A stretch of DNA of 64,000 nucleotides, from assembly GCA_003640385.1 (NCBI GenBank), contig RCAB01000062.1, forward strand, positions 62,001-126,000. Reading direction: 5' to 3'. Under the pieces are notes generated by a model that saw only the letters and a list, made by a program, of their open reading frames with translations, did no database searches and had not been told where the DNA came from. The position numbers and the translations under genes are program-made. The stretch comes from Setaria digitata. Lineage: Eukaryota > Nematoda > Chromadorea > Rhabditida > Setariidae. Below are positions 25,701-38,838 of the stretch, one piece after another (position 1 is the first letter of the stretch; the number at the start of each line of letters is the position of its first letter).

Positions 25701-27009
25701 TATCAAGGACTGAATTAGGAAATGTACCGTGCCACTATTTCTTTTATCACTGAATGAAATTTTCATTTTTAAACAGTTAAAGTTTTTTGATAGATTTCGA
25801 AAAACACTTGTAACCTATTTCATCATCATTTACTTTTCACCTTCCACCTTCTTTTCCCTCCAACTCGAATAACTTTTATTAGCACTAGTTACGAGTTTAA
25901 TAAGTCAACGATAGTTTTGAAGGAGACAATTAAAGGATAATCAAATTCCAAAATTAAATTCAAGCCTTCCATAAGAATTGAAACATTGGCATGTAATATT
26001 TCACTTATTTATCTGATTAACTGCTTGCGAAATCACATGGATAACTTAGTCACTTATTAAATTATAAATATAATTACTTACTTGGATTATGCTACCTCAT
26101 TTGATTCTTGTTTTTCAAAAGCAAAACTCACATATATATTGCCTATTATTAATTCATCCAGAATACTACTAAAAATGGAAACTGCATTATACAATGAACA
26201 TTGGGAAAGAAAAAACTTTTTTTCTTTTTTAGAGAGAGAAGAGGAAATTTATGATGAAATAATAATTTAATTACACTATTGTTATTGTAAATTGCTAAAA
26301 AAAGGAGACAATCCTTGAGGCAGAAGAAGAAGAAAATGAATTCTTTTAAGAAAATTTCCGGAAACCAAAAAAAAAGAAGATTGAATAAAGCGTTGAAAAT
26401 TGATAAGACATAAATTACATGATAAATTTCATTATCGTTTCTGTACAGAAATGAACTATTTGATGAAAATTTGCAATATTTTGCAGCTGAAAGAGCTGAA
26501 AAAAACAGAACAAAAAAAGCGTTTTCTTCCGTTTTAATTTAAATTACTTATCCAGAACATGAGGAAACTATAAATGATTAGTGGGAATATAAGAAGTTAC
26601 CGGACAATGCATTATTCCGTATCCTGATAGCAACACAGTTCCGCAAAGTTATGCATGCATGATAAGAAGATCTTAACTGATAACTACACTAAGAATCACT
26701 TCATTACCATCTTAGTTTGCAATTGATGAAAATTTCTTCGATGAAAATTACATACACATAAATAAAAGAAAAGAAAAAGAACTATGAGATCTTAGTTATA
26801 CAGTTTTTCAAATTTTTATCTAGCAATTAAAGTGAACTGCACATCTCTCTGGGCAAGAACACCAACACTGAAAATCTGATTTTTTTTTTCGATCCCTAAA
26901 AGTCGCAGGAGAAAAAAAGAAAAAAAGAATGATCCAATTTTTTGAAGCACTGTTTTAATTAAGAAGAGATCATGAAACGAATAAGAATGGAAGATTTTGA
27001 ACGAACAAA
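19732..27009. other. Gene-poor stretch with low-complexity sequence
   Basis: I found no exon chain here. The upstream flank of the Treslin-like gene (19732-20900) may include its promoter and 5' leader. From about 21300 the DNA is dominated by A and T homopolymers and TTAT-type simple sequence. The open frames in it, including a 269-codon one at 22435-23244, are made of Phe/Leu/Ile/Tyr-rich or Lys-rich translations of simple repeats and are not credible genes. Confidence 0.5.
22720..23240. repeat. TTAT/TATTT low-complexity tract
   Basis: About 520 bp of imperfect TTATT, TTTATTTA and TATTATT units, very poor in G on the plus strand. It passes into TTATTG and TATCAT variants at its right end. 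It generates long but meaningless Tyr/Leu/Phe-rich open frames. Confidence 0.85.
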
Positions 27010-29209
27010 TTATTCAAGAAGTTGTGTTTCACAGGTCGGATCAACTTGTCCACCGCTACTTAACAACTGTTGCAATTCATTTGCATCCAAATGTAAATCC
27101 TGCAAATCTTGAAAGCAATCAAGTTGTCCATCGGTACCCGTCAGAACGATATTTGGAATTTCCCGTGGCTCGGGACTATTTGAATAATTACGTTGTGGCC
27201 ATGATGCTGGGACTGGTAATTCAACACTTTGCGCCGGACTTGTTGGTGCTGACTGCGATTCGGATGACGACGGTGGAGTTGCTAAAGTTTGACATAAACT
27301 TGTACTATGTCGTTGTGCAACTGTCTGATGATGATATGCACATGATTGTCCCGCGGTAGTTGGTCTCGGAATATCCGGTAGTGAACCAACTGCTGCTATT
27401 TCTTTACTATCATGAATATTCTTTTGTTCTAAACCATTAAAAGAATCGGTTGTTGGATGAAATGATGATAATGATTGGTGTTCTAACGGTGATAAATGCT
27501 GATTTGATGACAATAGCGTTACATTCTGAACATCAAAATTTTCAAGTCGTTGTTGTTGATATAAATTCATAAATATTGTCGGATCACTACGAGCTCTGCA
27601 AAAAATATATTATCTTATAATTTGTAATATGGCAAAAATTTGGAAAAAAAAAAAAGAAATCAATTTATTTGCTTTTTAATATGCAAAAAAAAGAAAAAAA
27701 GAAAAACACAACGAAGCAGAAAAAAAATGCATGTAATCATATACGCTCTTATAATCAGAAATATCTAATTTCTAACTATAAAATATAAAATTTCTAATTA
27801 TAATACTTTCTTTTTTTTTTTTCTACTTTTTTTTGGTTGGATGCTTTTACTCTTTACTGATTTGCTTCGCCAACCAAAAAGTTTGAAAAGAATCAACTAA
27901 TTAATTTTGTTTTATATGTTCTTCCTGTCATATAAATATTAACGATAATATTAGCAATGACAATGACAAATAATTTGGTTGAATTGAGTTTGATCATCCA
28001 AATATATATCAAATGTAGATAAATAATTTATGACCGTATAATTAATATAACTTAAATATTAGTCTCGTATAACTACTGCTTATTCTATCACAAAGAAGTA
28101 TTATCAAAGACGATTTATCAAAATATAATTTGTAAACTAGTCTCCGAGGACAACCGAAATAATGATTAAATGAATTTTACATTATGCAACTCTCCACATT
28201 ATGTATCAAGTTTCACATTATATACAAGAATATTCGCTTCGTTTCTCTTTTCTTTCCATCAATCGAACTATTACCGATAGCTAGCGCAACGTCTTGCTTT
28301 TGATAGCATACAGTGTTGAAAGAATGATGATAAGTCTAGCAAAATACGACCGAAATATTACTTGTCATTGAGGAAACATATTAGCTTCATCGAGTCATAT
28401 TTATTGAGTGTAAGGCGTTGCAGGTTTAGTGAAAACGACAAATACTGCTTATCATTAAAGGACTATCTGCACAAATGAGACTAGAGCTATCGCTCTAACA
28501 CGTTATCAGTAAATGTAAGAAGAATGGGAAGTTTAACAAAAAATAAAAATAAGAAATAATATATTACTTATCATTAAGACAGCGTCTGCAAACAACAATT
28601 AAAGTGCTGCTTTCAATGTCTTATCACTTAAGTGTAAGATAATGCAAACTGGCCAAAAAAAAAGATCTTAATTGATAGGATAAGAAAAGCATTGCCTTAA
28701 TGAATTCTCAAGCGTTTTGTGAATTCGAAAGTGAGAAGAACAAAACTCTGTATGAGAAAGACTAACTTTGGCCATAACGTATCCGGTGGCACTAGCTGAT
28801 TGCTGGATGGACAGTGCAGAGGCTGATAATCGAACTGATCAAGCGGTGAGAAACGTTCATGCTGCTTTGATGGCTTATACGGATGATAATGTGCAGCGCC
28901 GGGTGTTCGACCACGTCCATGATGTGATGGATTGATCTGAGGGGAGCCGGGCCAATATGGCCAATTACGAATATTCGGCTGCTGCTGTACCATTTCATGA
29001 ACATTTGGCAGTGAACCACCCGATCTAGTCCAGTGAATCGGTGGTGCAAGGGCCTGAGGACTGGAGCAAACTGGTGGTGCCGCGGTGCAATTACTGGTTA
29101 TTGCACGAACATCACGCATAACAGAGGTAAATACTTCCTGGTCTTCGTTTTGCTTCCTTTCCATTATTGCTATTTTTTCCGCGAATTTACGGGGAGTTCC
29201 CTGGGCCAT
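27010..29209 (-). CDS. crtc-1: CREB-regulated transcription coactivator (CRTC)
   Basis: CRTC proteins shuttle to the nucleus when dephosphorylated and coactivate CREB. Two exons, 29209-28767 and 27595-27010, join in phase to give 342 residues. The N-terminal CREB-binding domain is clear (TPRKFAEKIAIMERKQNEDQ, residues 5-24). It is followed by the conserved GGSLPNVHEM motif, a His/Pro/Gln-rich middle and an acidic Leu-rich C-terminal activation region (NIVLTGTDGQLDCFQDLQDL). Codon 148 is split by the intron, and the second exon starts ARSDPTIF, which lines up with the SIK/AMPK-regulated R-x-x-SD site of other CRTCs (Ser151 here, Lys at -3, Ile at +4). The open frame continues upstream of the ATG through a poly-Leu trinucleotide repeat but has no ATG there, so I chose 29209. 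The protein is shorter than vertebrate CRTCs (about 600-700). The symbol follows the C. elegans name. Confidence 0.82.
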
Positions 29210-29269
29210 TGAGTTTGATTCTGCCACGGTAATATTACTGATCGACACGATAATTGAAATACAAACAAC

Positions 29270-29360
29270 TGATAACAACAGTAATAATAACAACAACAGT
29301 AGTAGCAATAGTAATAGCAGTAATAACGATAGTGCTGCAGTAGTATTGGTGATAATGATG
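29270..29360. repeat. Imperfect AAC/AGT/AAT trinucleotide repeat
   Basis: About 90 bp of AACAACAGTAGTAGCAATAGT-like trinucleotide units just upstream of the CRTC start codon, probably in its 5' leader or promoter. On the minus strand it is open and would encode poly-Leu, but no ATG precedes it. Confidence 0.75.
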
Positions 29361-29611
29361 ATAATGAACAAGCAGGTCAAGTGTTGGAATAAACGCTATA
29401 TCAAATAATGGAATATTTCTAAAAATCAAAGGTATTTACAACAGTAACATGTCGCAACGTCCTTCTCCTCTCGCAAACCTTTCACGTAAGTGTATGCGAA
29501 AAAACACGTATATGTACGGATATATCTGCAAACTTCAAGTGAGAGGGAACAAAAGTGTGGCAAATTTCTGTCTGAAATAATCAACAATCCACAAGAATAC
29601 CCATTTGAGCT

Positions 29612-29692
29612 TGATGGTGATAGTGATGGTGATATGATCGTGAGGCTGGTGATAGCGGTTGTGATAGTGATGGTGGTAGTGATAGTGGTAGC
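29612..29692. repeat. GATGGT/GTGATA hexanucleotide-like repeat
   Basis: Imperfect alternation of GTGATAGTGATG and GGTGATAGCGGT units upstream of CRTC. It is simple-sequence DNA with no gene. Confidence 0.75.
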
Positions 29693-29749
29693 TTGATGAG
29701 ATGCAGAAGGATGATAATAATTACAATGATTAAGCACAGCTTGCTGGAA

Positions 29750-30270
29750 ATAACGAAGAAAACTTGTGAATTCGGCTAGACAGAAAAAGAGATGGTGAGG
29801 TGAACAGAGAGATTAATGGATAGACGGATACGAAGAGCAAAGGAACAGATAAAGGTGCATGAAGAGGTGAGAAGACATACGGATAGATTGATAGATAGGA
29901 TAGTGGGGGAGTGGAGGACAGAGATAGAGACAAGTGTAGGCTGACGAATGAAGAGAGAAAGATAGGTAGTAGACAGACAGATAAGTGAGATAGAAGGAAA
30001 GGTGGGTAGAGGGATGGAGTGATAGATGGGATACCCAGACGGGTAGATAAGTAGACTAATGGGACGGATCAGTGGGTATATGGACAGACAGAGAGGTAAT
30101 TATAAAGGTAAAATACAGGTGGGTATGGACAGACAAAACGTAAGTGGACTAATAATAGGTGGGGATGGTGGGATAACAGGTGATAGGTAGGACGATAGGT
30201 GGTTAGATAGACAGGATGATAAGAGGATAGACAGACAGGAAGGGTAGAGATAGGATGATAGGTGATGGCA
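29750..30270. repeat. Purine-rich GATAG/GGTAG simple-sequence tract
   Basis: About 500 bp in which the plus strand is largely A and G, built from diverged GATAGATAGGAT, GGTGGGTAG and GACAGACAG units. It lies upstream of CRTC. Open frames on the pyrimidine strand (Ser/Pro/Tyr/Leu-rich) are translations of the repeat. Confidence 0.75.
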
Positions 30271-31995
30271 GGGTGGCCTGTTGGTTGCTGCTTTCGTTCG
30301 TAGGGCAGGAGCAGAAGTGGCTGAGACCGTTCCACGGATATGGACACGCAGACGACGTACGTGGGCTGGTTGTTTCCACGTAGCCAAGACGGTAAGAACT
30401 GCGGCATGACGAGAAAGACCTTGGTGATGGAAGGTATTTGCGTGAGTGGTGGTGATAATGATAATGAATAGATAAGAGAGGGTATAGGTTAGTTATTAAT
30501 TGGTTATTTATATAAATGTTTCGAGGATGGATAGTGGTTTGTGAAGGAAGGGATAATTTTGGGCTAGGAATAGTTTAAAGAAGCGAATCGATTTTAGTAA
30601 GCAGCCAAGATAGTAGCATCAGCGGTTAGTAGTTACTAGTTAGCATTTAGCGTCGAGAATTGAGCTTTAGCTCTAGAAATGCAAGAGATTGAGGGTATTA
30701 GAGATGAGCTGTACTGCAACAACACTGATCAATCCATCCATCAATCGATTCACTACCGATCAATCGATTCATCCATCACACTGATCCCACTCATTTACAG
30801 ATGCAGCGATGGGTCACCATGAACTAGGGAAAATTGCGCCTCATTATACATTCACCAATAATTAGATCATATTTTCACCTCATATTAGGTACAACAATAA
30901 TTAGACGTTTAAGTGCAGGATAATTATTTGCTAACGCTAAGTACGCTGCTTTGACGACGCGAACTAGGAATATCACGTAGCGTACGTTTGTTGGGATATT
31001 TGAGAACAACTGCAAGCATACTTATAATCAAAATAGTAGTGATAAGTGGCTTATCGAACTTATCATGTAGAATTGTTATGCAGTCTTGCGTCTACTTCTG
31101 TTGATGATATAGCTGCTTGACCAAAAAAAGATACGGAAATAGAATTCCGGATAACTGAAGTGATAATACGTCACAAATGTAGTTGTTTCGAGTTGATCAT
31201 AATTTTAAAGCATCTTTTGAAACCTTTGTGCGTGCAGCGTCGTGGAATAAATTTGCTTTGTGTGTAAGAATCGTACTTGTGATGTAAATTCTCCCAATTA
31301 CTGGATAATTGACAATTTGGTGGAACTGGCCAAAATCCGGAATAGATATGGATATGTGGAAACAAAGGGAAAGATAAAGTAAACAACAGCGAAATCAAGA
31401 TTAAATTGTTCGTGCTAATTGAAATGTGTTAAATTCCAAGAGGTTATTAATTAATTTAAGAATGTTGAGATTTTAGAACACATAGAAATATGAGTGGAAC
31501 CTGAAAATATGGTCCAGTTATTGAATTTTCAAAAAAAAAAAAAGGTAACAGTTGATCATTGTCAACATCACTATCATTATCGATTATTATTACCTTATTA
31601 TTAATATCATTCAAGGAATAATTTTAAGATAAAATTGTTTTATCACAAGTATTAATATTTACTTGCTTTTAAAATTAAAGCACAGAAAGAATTATCTTTA
31701 ATTATTAGTTTCATTTTAAAACATTATTTTGTAGTATAAGCTCCAAAAGAGAAATAAAAAACTTTTCCATTAAGTTTTTTATTAATAATTATCTTTCTTT
31801 CGATAATTTGCTACCCTCCCTTCCACTTTACAACTGTTTCGAAATATCGCTGTAAGAATGGCAGATGAAAATTGATTTAAATTAATCCTAAAATGTAAAC
31901 TATAAATTCCAAATGAAAACAGATCGTACGGATAGACAAAAATGCATCTGAAGCGTTAGTAATATGTATTTTAATTTTACTTTTTCATTTTTTTT

Positions 31996-32194
31996 TCGTT
32001 TTCTTTTTAGGGAAAAAGAAAGAATAAAACTTAAACGGTCATAGAAAAAATAGTTAAAAGTTTCACTTTGAATTATGGCTGTTTTTCTCAATTTNTCGTT
32101 TTCTTTTTAGGGAAAAAGAAAGAATAAAACTTAAACGGTTATAGAAAAAATAGTTAAAAGTTTCACTTTGAATTATGGCTGTTTTTCTCAATTT
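31996..32194. other. Assembly join: about 99-bp duplication around N at 32095
   Basis: The roughly 99 bases left of the N (from 31996) recur right of it (to about 32194) with one visible difference (GGTCAT versus GGTTAT). This is the pattern of two overlapping contig ends or two haplotypes joined by a one-base gap, so the tandem duplication is probably an artefact. Confidence 0.85.
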
Positions 32195-32400
32195 TTTATT
32201 TTTTTTTGAGGTTTAAAATTTTTCTCATTTATTAGAAAAGCATTTCATCTGAAAAAAAAAAAAAAAAAGAAAGAAGAAAGATAAGAAAAGAAAATGAAAA
32301 CGAAAAAAGGAAAAAAGAGAAAGGAAAATGTAAGAAATGTTAGGCAGAAAAAAAAAAAAAAAAAAAACAAAATAAGGAGTGACAAGTTAGCTAACATTTC

Positions 32401-32664
32401 AGATGATTTAAATTCGTTTCGATGTTTCAATTTATCGAAAAAAAAAAGCTGAGATATTAATTTTTTTTATTAGCTCGGAAAGGGAGGTGATAATGAATTA
32501 TCACAAATATATTACAAAGGAATCAATGATNAGATATGATTTAAATTCGTTTCGATGTTTCAATTTATCGAAAAAAAAAAAGCTGAGATATTAATTTTTT
32601 TTATTAGCTTGGAAAGAGAGGTGATAATGAATTATCACAAATATATTACAAAGGAATCAATGAT
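32401..32664. other. Assembly join: about 130-bp duplication around N at 32531
   Basis: The sequence 32401-32530 is repeated at 32532-32664 with a few substitutions (AGCTCGGAAAGGG versus AGCTTGGAAAGAG) and small length changes in homopolymers. As at 32095, this looks like a haplotype or contig-end overlap rather than a real duplication. Confidence 0.85.
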
Positions 32665-34098
32665 AGGATTTATCCTAATCAGAACTTAATTATTCAACAA
32701 AATTAATGATGAAGTTCATTATTGCTGTTAGAATTCATCCACTGAACAAGTTCTTGATGAATTTATTATTATTATCAGAATTTAATAAATCGATGATGAA
32801 GTTTGTTTCTGTGGAACATGTTCATTCAACAAATTAGTGGCAAGGTTGTTTGTTTATCCGAACAATAAAGATCATGATGAATTAATGCTACTGGATTTCA
32901 TCCAATCACTTGTTATTAGCGACAAAATTTATTCATTTAATATATAAATGACAAACTTCATTACTGGAAATTACTTCCGAATTTTTTTTTTTAATAATTT
33001 TAGATGGAGGGGTTTCTGTATCGATACAACAGTCATAATTAAATTGATTAATTCTAATTATTAGGGAATTGCTTGCTTTCCTCTCCTTGTTCACCAATTG
33101 CCAATATTGGCCAGACGACTACTGAAATTTCTTGAATACAAAATAAATCATGTAAAATGAATAGTGCAAAAAGAACTGTTGAAATGGTAACAATCACAAA
33201 GAATACTTTTTCTTCGTATGGAATTTTGAGTACTTTCATAATAGATACTCAGTGTAGAACAGTTTTTTTTTTCATTAAAAATATCAACATTAAGTTGATC
33301 AGTAAACATTACAAGCAGACGTGTTCCACGTACGTTTACGTTTAGCATGAAGTATCGAATGCATTGAATTAAAATGTTTCAAGTAGGAAATTATTTCGCT
33401 GAAAACAAAAGAAGGGAGAAAAACAGAGGAAAGGAAATCGCTGACACATGTTAGTAAAATAAACAAAATATTCTCATTTTAATTACTAATTAAATTAAAT
33501 GAAACACTTCATCTCGGATGCCGCTACATTTTTATCCTTCTCTTTTTCTAATAAAATCACCATCCTTTTAACTCTTTTTTTGTTTTCTTTTATTATTATA
33601 TTCCAATAATTTTTTTTTTTTTTTTTAATTAAAACTGTAACAGTTTAATTTAGTCATAAATACGCATAATATTAATTAATTTCTGCATAAAAAAAAAAGA
33701 AGCAGATTCCGGTTGCTATTGATTAATTAAATCCAACTACTAATTTTGCTTAAATATTATTAGCACAAAATTTTGTGCACATCCCACATAACTTTCTCAA
33801 ATGCCTCTGGACTTATCATCAATTAATTAGCTGAACTAATTACTGGTTTAAACTAAACATGACTACTGCATAGCAGTCATGATTGCCATACCCATTTCAA
33901 TGAAATGAATTTATCAATCTCGAGAAGATCATACATTCATTCATTCATTCCACGTTGACTTTCTCGATCCCTGCCCATTCTTTCTCGAGAAAAGAAAAAA
34001 ACGCACTTCCGGTATTTAAAATTTAAAATTCCCGTCCCTCTCCATCTCGAGATCTGTCTTCTTCCTTTCCTCTCCTTCCGCTCTCCTAGCACTCCTCT

Positions 34099-34692
34099 CC
34101 CGCTACCCCGCAACACTCATTCCGCCGTCTCCCGCTACCCCGCAACACTCATTCCGCCGTCTCCCGCTACCCCGCAACACTCATTCCGCCGTCTCCCGCT
34201 ACCCCGCAACACTCATTCCGCCGTCTCCCGCTACCCCGCAACACTCATTCCGCCGTCTCCCGCTACCCCGCAACACTCATTCCGCCGTCTCCCGCTACCC
34301 CGCAACACTCATTCCGCCGTCTCCCGCTACCCCGCAACACTCATTCCGCCGTCTCCCGCTACCCCGCAACACTCATTCCGCCGTCTCCCGCTACCCCGCA
34401 ACACTCATTCCGCCGTCTCCCGCTACCCCGCAACACTCATTCCGCCGTCTCCCGCTACCCCGCAACACTCATTCCGCCGTCTCCCGCTACCCCGCAACAC
34501 TCATTCCGCCGTCTCCCGCTACCCCGCAACACTCATTCCGCCGTCTCCCGCTACCCCGCAACACTCATTCCGCCGTCTCCCGCTACCCCGCAACACTCAT
34601 TCCGCCGTCTCCCGCTACCCCGCAACACTCATTCCGCCGTCTCCCGCTACCCCGCAACACTCATTCCGCCGTCTCCCGCTACCCCGCAACAC
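34099..34692. repeat. 32-bp GC-rich minisatellite, about 18.6 copies
   Basis: The unit begins CCCGCTACCCCGCAACAC and continues TCATTCCGCCGTCT. It repeats at exactly 32-bp spacing from 34099 to 34692 with no substitution that I can see. The unit is far richer in C than the AT-rich surroundings and contains almost no G-run. The period is not a multiple of three and there are no unique spacers, so it is neither coding nor a CRISPR array. It is flanked by imperfect pyrimidine-rich sequence (CTCTCC, CCGCCCTGC). Confidence 0.95.
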
Positions 34693-37600
34693 CCGTTCAC
34701 TTCCTCCGCCCTGCTTCATTTCCTCCGCATTCGGCATCAGTTTTGTATGAGGATTACACAGGAAATGAGGTCATTCCACTCGAATGATAGATGTATAGAA
34801 ATAAAATGATAGCAACAAGTAATATGGCACTTCCGGTAGTACTAGTAGCTAGACTTTTCTTTTCCTTTCATTTCTGTGTCCGTCTGTTAGTCTGTTTGGT
34901 ATGTGCGATCAATTTGTGTGGTATTCGCGCAGCTTTTCCCGACTGATTATGTGGTAGCGATTAAACTTCCGTCCGAATGTAATGAGCCGAGGAAGTGAAC
35001 AAAATTGTATTTGATGTTTGAGGAAGTGTTTTAAATCTTTCTCCTATCATTCCGAAAATGGTCACTTCCATTAATTATTCATTTTAGTTTTCTAATTTTT
35101 TCAAAGATTAAGTGATAAATTTTAACTGATAAGTGATAATAAGCTTGTTTCCTAGTATTATTTCAATGATAAGAATAATAATAATAATCACAATATTCAT
35201 TGTATTAATGACAATGATTGCCTTTCGCTTTCACTATAAATTCTTTCATATTATCTCATTATGCGTTATGCAGTGAGGATAATTTTACTATTATCAATAA
35301 TTCAAATGATATTTATCTTTCATAATTTAAAAAAAAAAGGCCTAATTAATCCATTTCTATGTCGTTTGTATATTATGAGTTTTTTTTTTATAAAACTAAT
35401 TAATTATTTAACTGAAGTTGTTCTTTCCGTCATCATTCTGCTTTTCATAAGTAAGCAATATTATTATTTATTGCATCTGGCTAATATTAATCTTAATCGT
35501 TTTTCGAAAGAAAAAACGGAAAGCAAAATGCAAGAAAAGATATTAACATATTATATGATTAATTTAATTAGTATTTGACTAGTTTAAATATTTATTTTAG
35601 GTAGACAAGTCCAGTTTTTCATCTACATTTCATTCATTCCTTACGTTACTTTGTTGCATTGTGTGAGAAAAAGAATTTCAAAATGAATTTCATTTCATTT
35701 TTTAATCGTCCTTTGATGTGCTTCAGTTTTAAAGGACAGATGTTTCTTCCCTGCCGTGCTCCAATTCTCGAACAACTCTCGACTCCTCCCGTGTTCCGAC
35801 CAAATCTCGACCCATCATCCATCGCTTTATTTTGTCTTAATCTCTCTTCTTCGTCTTCCTTCTTCATTCATTATTTCAATAGCATTTTATTATATCGTCC
35901 TATTGATACTCTTGAAATTTAAAAAAAAAAATTTTTTTTTTTATTCAAAAAGAACATTTTCTTGAATTTTAGAAATTCTTTTTTTTCTTTAAATAAATGA
36001 TATTAAAATATTGCAGTGCTATAATTAGTAATAAGATTAATATTAGCCAGATGTAATAATATTGCTGACTTATGAATGTACCTTTGAAATCAAAAAAAAA
36101 AAAAAAAAACAACAAAGAAGTATTTTTGAAGCTAAACAGTAAATATTATTTTGATAAATTTTACAATCTACTAAAAATATAATGGAAACATTTTTGTTAT
36201 CATTTAATCATTGCAGTAATTTCTCAAGAAATAATGTTTTGTTTTTTGTTCTTAATATTTATTCAGCTATTGAAATTTGAACTAGTTTTATAACAAGTAC
36301 AAATATCTAACCTTAATAAAGTTCTGTTTTTTAAAGTAATTAAATTTTTTTTCCTACTTTACACTTAATGGTCAACTTGTTTATTTTCCATTTATTATTT
36401 TTATTATTCTATAATATTTTTTTTTTTTTAATATTCCATATTTCACTTAGTAAGAACAATTTCTTTTTATTTATTTGTAAAATTTAATTCACATTTTATT
36501 TTCATTTTCATCTCATTTATTTATTTCAATTATTCTTTACTGCGTATACAATTAATTTTACCTTCAATATTCGTTTATTTTATTTCCTGTACATATGCAA
36601 ATTTCAATAAATTTCGTTTATTCATTGATTAGCTTCCGTTTTTCTCTTCTTATCACTCTTGATCTTTCAGTCAATCCAGTGACAAATCATTTTTTTTTTT
36701 TCCGGACTATCCTGTGTTTGATATATTAAAGTGCACTAATAATATGATATGTAGATTATCTTATTCGTGATAAGATAAAAGCAAAGAACATTTTATTTCG
36801 TTTAGTGTGAGCCAATTTAGAACGAAAAAAAGATTAGGAAATGAAGGATGAAAATTAAGATTAATTAATGAAAGTGAGGAAAAGTGGGAATTAATGATTG
36901 CTTTAGAAAGAATAGTATTCGTTCGGAATATCGGACACGAATAATCAACAAAAATAACTTAAAGTCATAATTTTAGTAGGAACAAAAAGGTGGTACTGTC
37001 AGCAAATATAACCTTGTAATTACGTGAACGAAATGATTTAAATTGCAATTATTGATTGTCGTCATTATCTCGTCTTCCTTTTTTTTTTTTTTTCTTGCTA
37101 TTATTATTACTATTATAATTAATTATCTGACTAGCATCTCGAAACAGGTCTTCAATGAGTACGTTACTCTTGCAATTATTTCTAGCTCATTTCCCGTGAG
37201 TTTTTTTTTTTTTTTTTTTTTTTTCAAATTTTGTGATTAATTTTGTAGAAGATTGAACGAAATTCCTCTTTGTTACTTCTTTTTTTGTTTTGTTTTGTTT
37301 CTAATTGACGTTAGCAACTGACATTATTCGCTGCAAGGTAACAAAGGCGAAGAAAAAAGATGAAAATATGTTTACTGTTGAAATTTTTGCAAAAAAAAAT
37401 ATTTTCCGCTTCTTCAGCTAATTTGATGTATTCGGAGCAAGAAATTGTTTATCGACTAAAGGTTAAATTTGATAATTTTAATTTTAATTAATGACACTTT
37501 CCGTTTCCATTGTCTTACAGATCATTTATTTCATCATTCAGTTATTTTGTTTGTTGACGAAGATATTTCATAGGTTTTGATCCATAGCAATTCTTCCATT

Positions 37601-38838
37601 TTTTTTTTTTTTTTTTCTATTTCACTTAATTTTTTTAATTTTAATTAACAAAATGAATTTCCACTAGTAGCCTGATCTCAGCTGAGCAGTTATGAATTTG
37701 CACCTAATCACAATTTTTTGCCTAAGTAATCATCAATTTCCTCATAATTAGTCGTAATCCCGCGTCCTTCCTCATTTTCTGTCACCTACACCTACACACA
37801 CAGTCACATGCTTCTATACATCCGCATCCACGTACACGCACACGTGTCCACGTATACCTACAAGGCCAATCCACGCATTCATACAGGTGTATCCATTCGC
37901 AGTCCACGTACGAGCACGCACACGTGTACAATGCAAACATGCAGAAGTTTGTGAGATGTGAACCAATTACAACTGATGCAATGATCAGATTTGATGGGAG
38001 AGGAAAATTTCGTTTCTCTTTTCCATTACTCAAAATATTAAAGTTCAAGGAATTTCAAGTCGAAGAATTTTCTTCTTTTATTTTATTACACTACTAATTT
38101 TCAATTGTTAATTTCAAATCTTAGTTTCAATCCTTATTGCTATTTTTCTAGGTTAAAGGAAATCTATAAGTTAACTTTCGTAGGTTTGACTTTTGGAATT
38201 TCGAATGTTAAGGTAACAAAGTGAAATCGTTTTGGGATGGCTGACGAAATATCTTAGCTTTCATTAGTACTTCTTCAGAATTGCAAGTAGTACCAATGTT
38301 TCTATTGATAGTTTAAATCATCGATGAGTAGTTCATAATTTGACTTCACGATATTTTCCAAACGTTTTAGCAATATTTTTCACATCCCGAGTTATATTTA
38401 AATTTCCTAACCTGCTGAAATCACAGTAATAGGATAATACGGAATTAGAATTAAAACTGGGATAAGATGGTCGCATATATCGTTTAGATCACGATGAGAA
38501 GTCTCGCATGGATTGGTCTGTTGGTGGCAGGCGTTTTATAATTTTATTGTTGATTACAAGTGGATGATTATTGTCGAGAGGCTTTGGGAAGGAACGTTGA
38601 TTTGTTCAATTTGCAATTATGTAATTAAAATCTATTAAATAGATGTCCAGTTGATTAGTTGTAGTGAATTATGCTTAATAATTAATAATTGATGTTGGTA
38701 GTGATTTATTAAATACCGCCATCTTACAGCATGATTAAGATAATATCACCGATTGAAAGACCTTCGATTTCTCAACAATGCTTTCATTTCTTTTTTAAAT
38801 TAGCTAACAGGGATGATTTGTCTTGTGACAGAGATATT

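Noticed and set aside
28697..29380. Poly-Leu N-terminal extension of CRTC
   Set aside because: There is no ATG upstream of 29209; the Leu run comes from a trinucleotide repeat in the leader.
27010..29408. Plus-strand frames over the CRTC locus
   Set aside because: They are antisense shadows of the CRTC exons and repeats.
30069..30407. Overlapping minus-strand frames of 112 and 95 codons
   Set aside because: Translations of the purine-rich simple-sequence tract.
34099..34692. CRISPR-like regular repeat
   Set aside because: The 32-bp units are directly adjacent with no unique spacers, and the setting is eukaryotic; it is a minisatellite.
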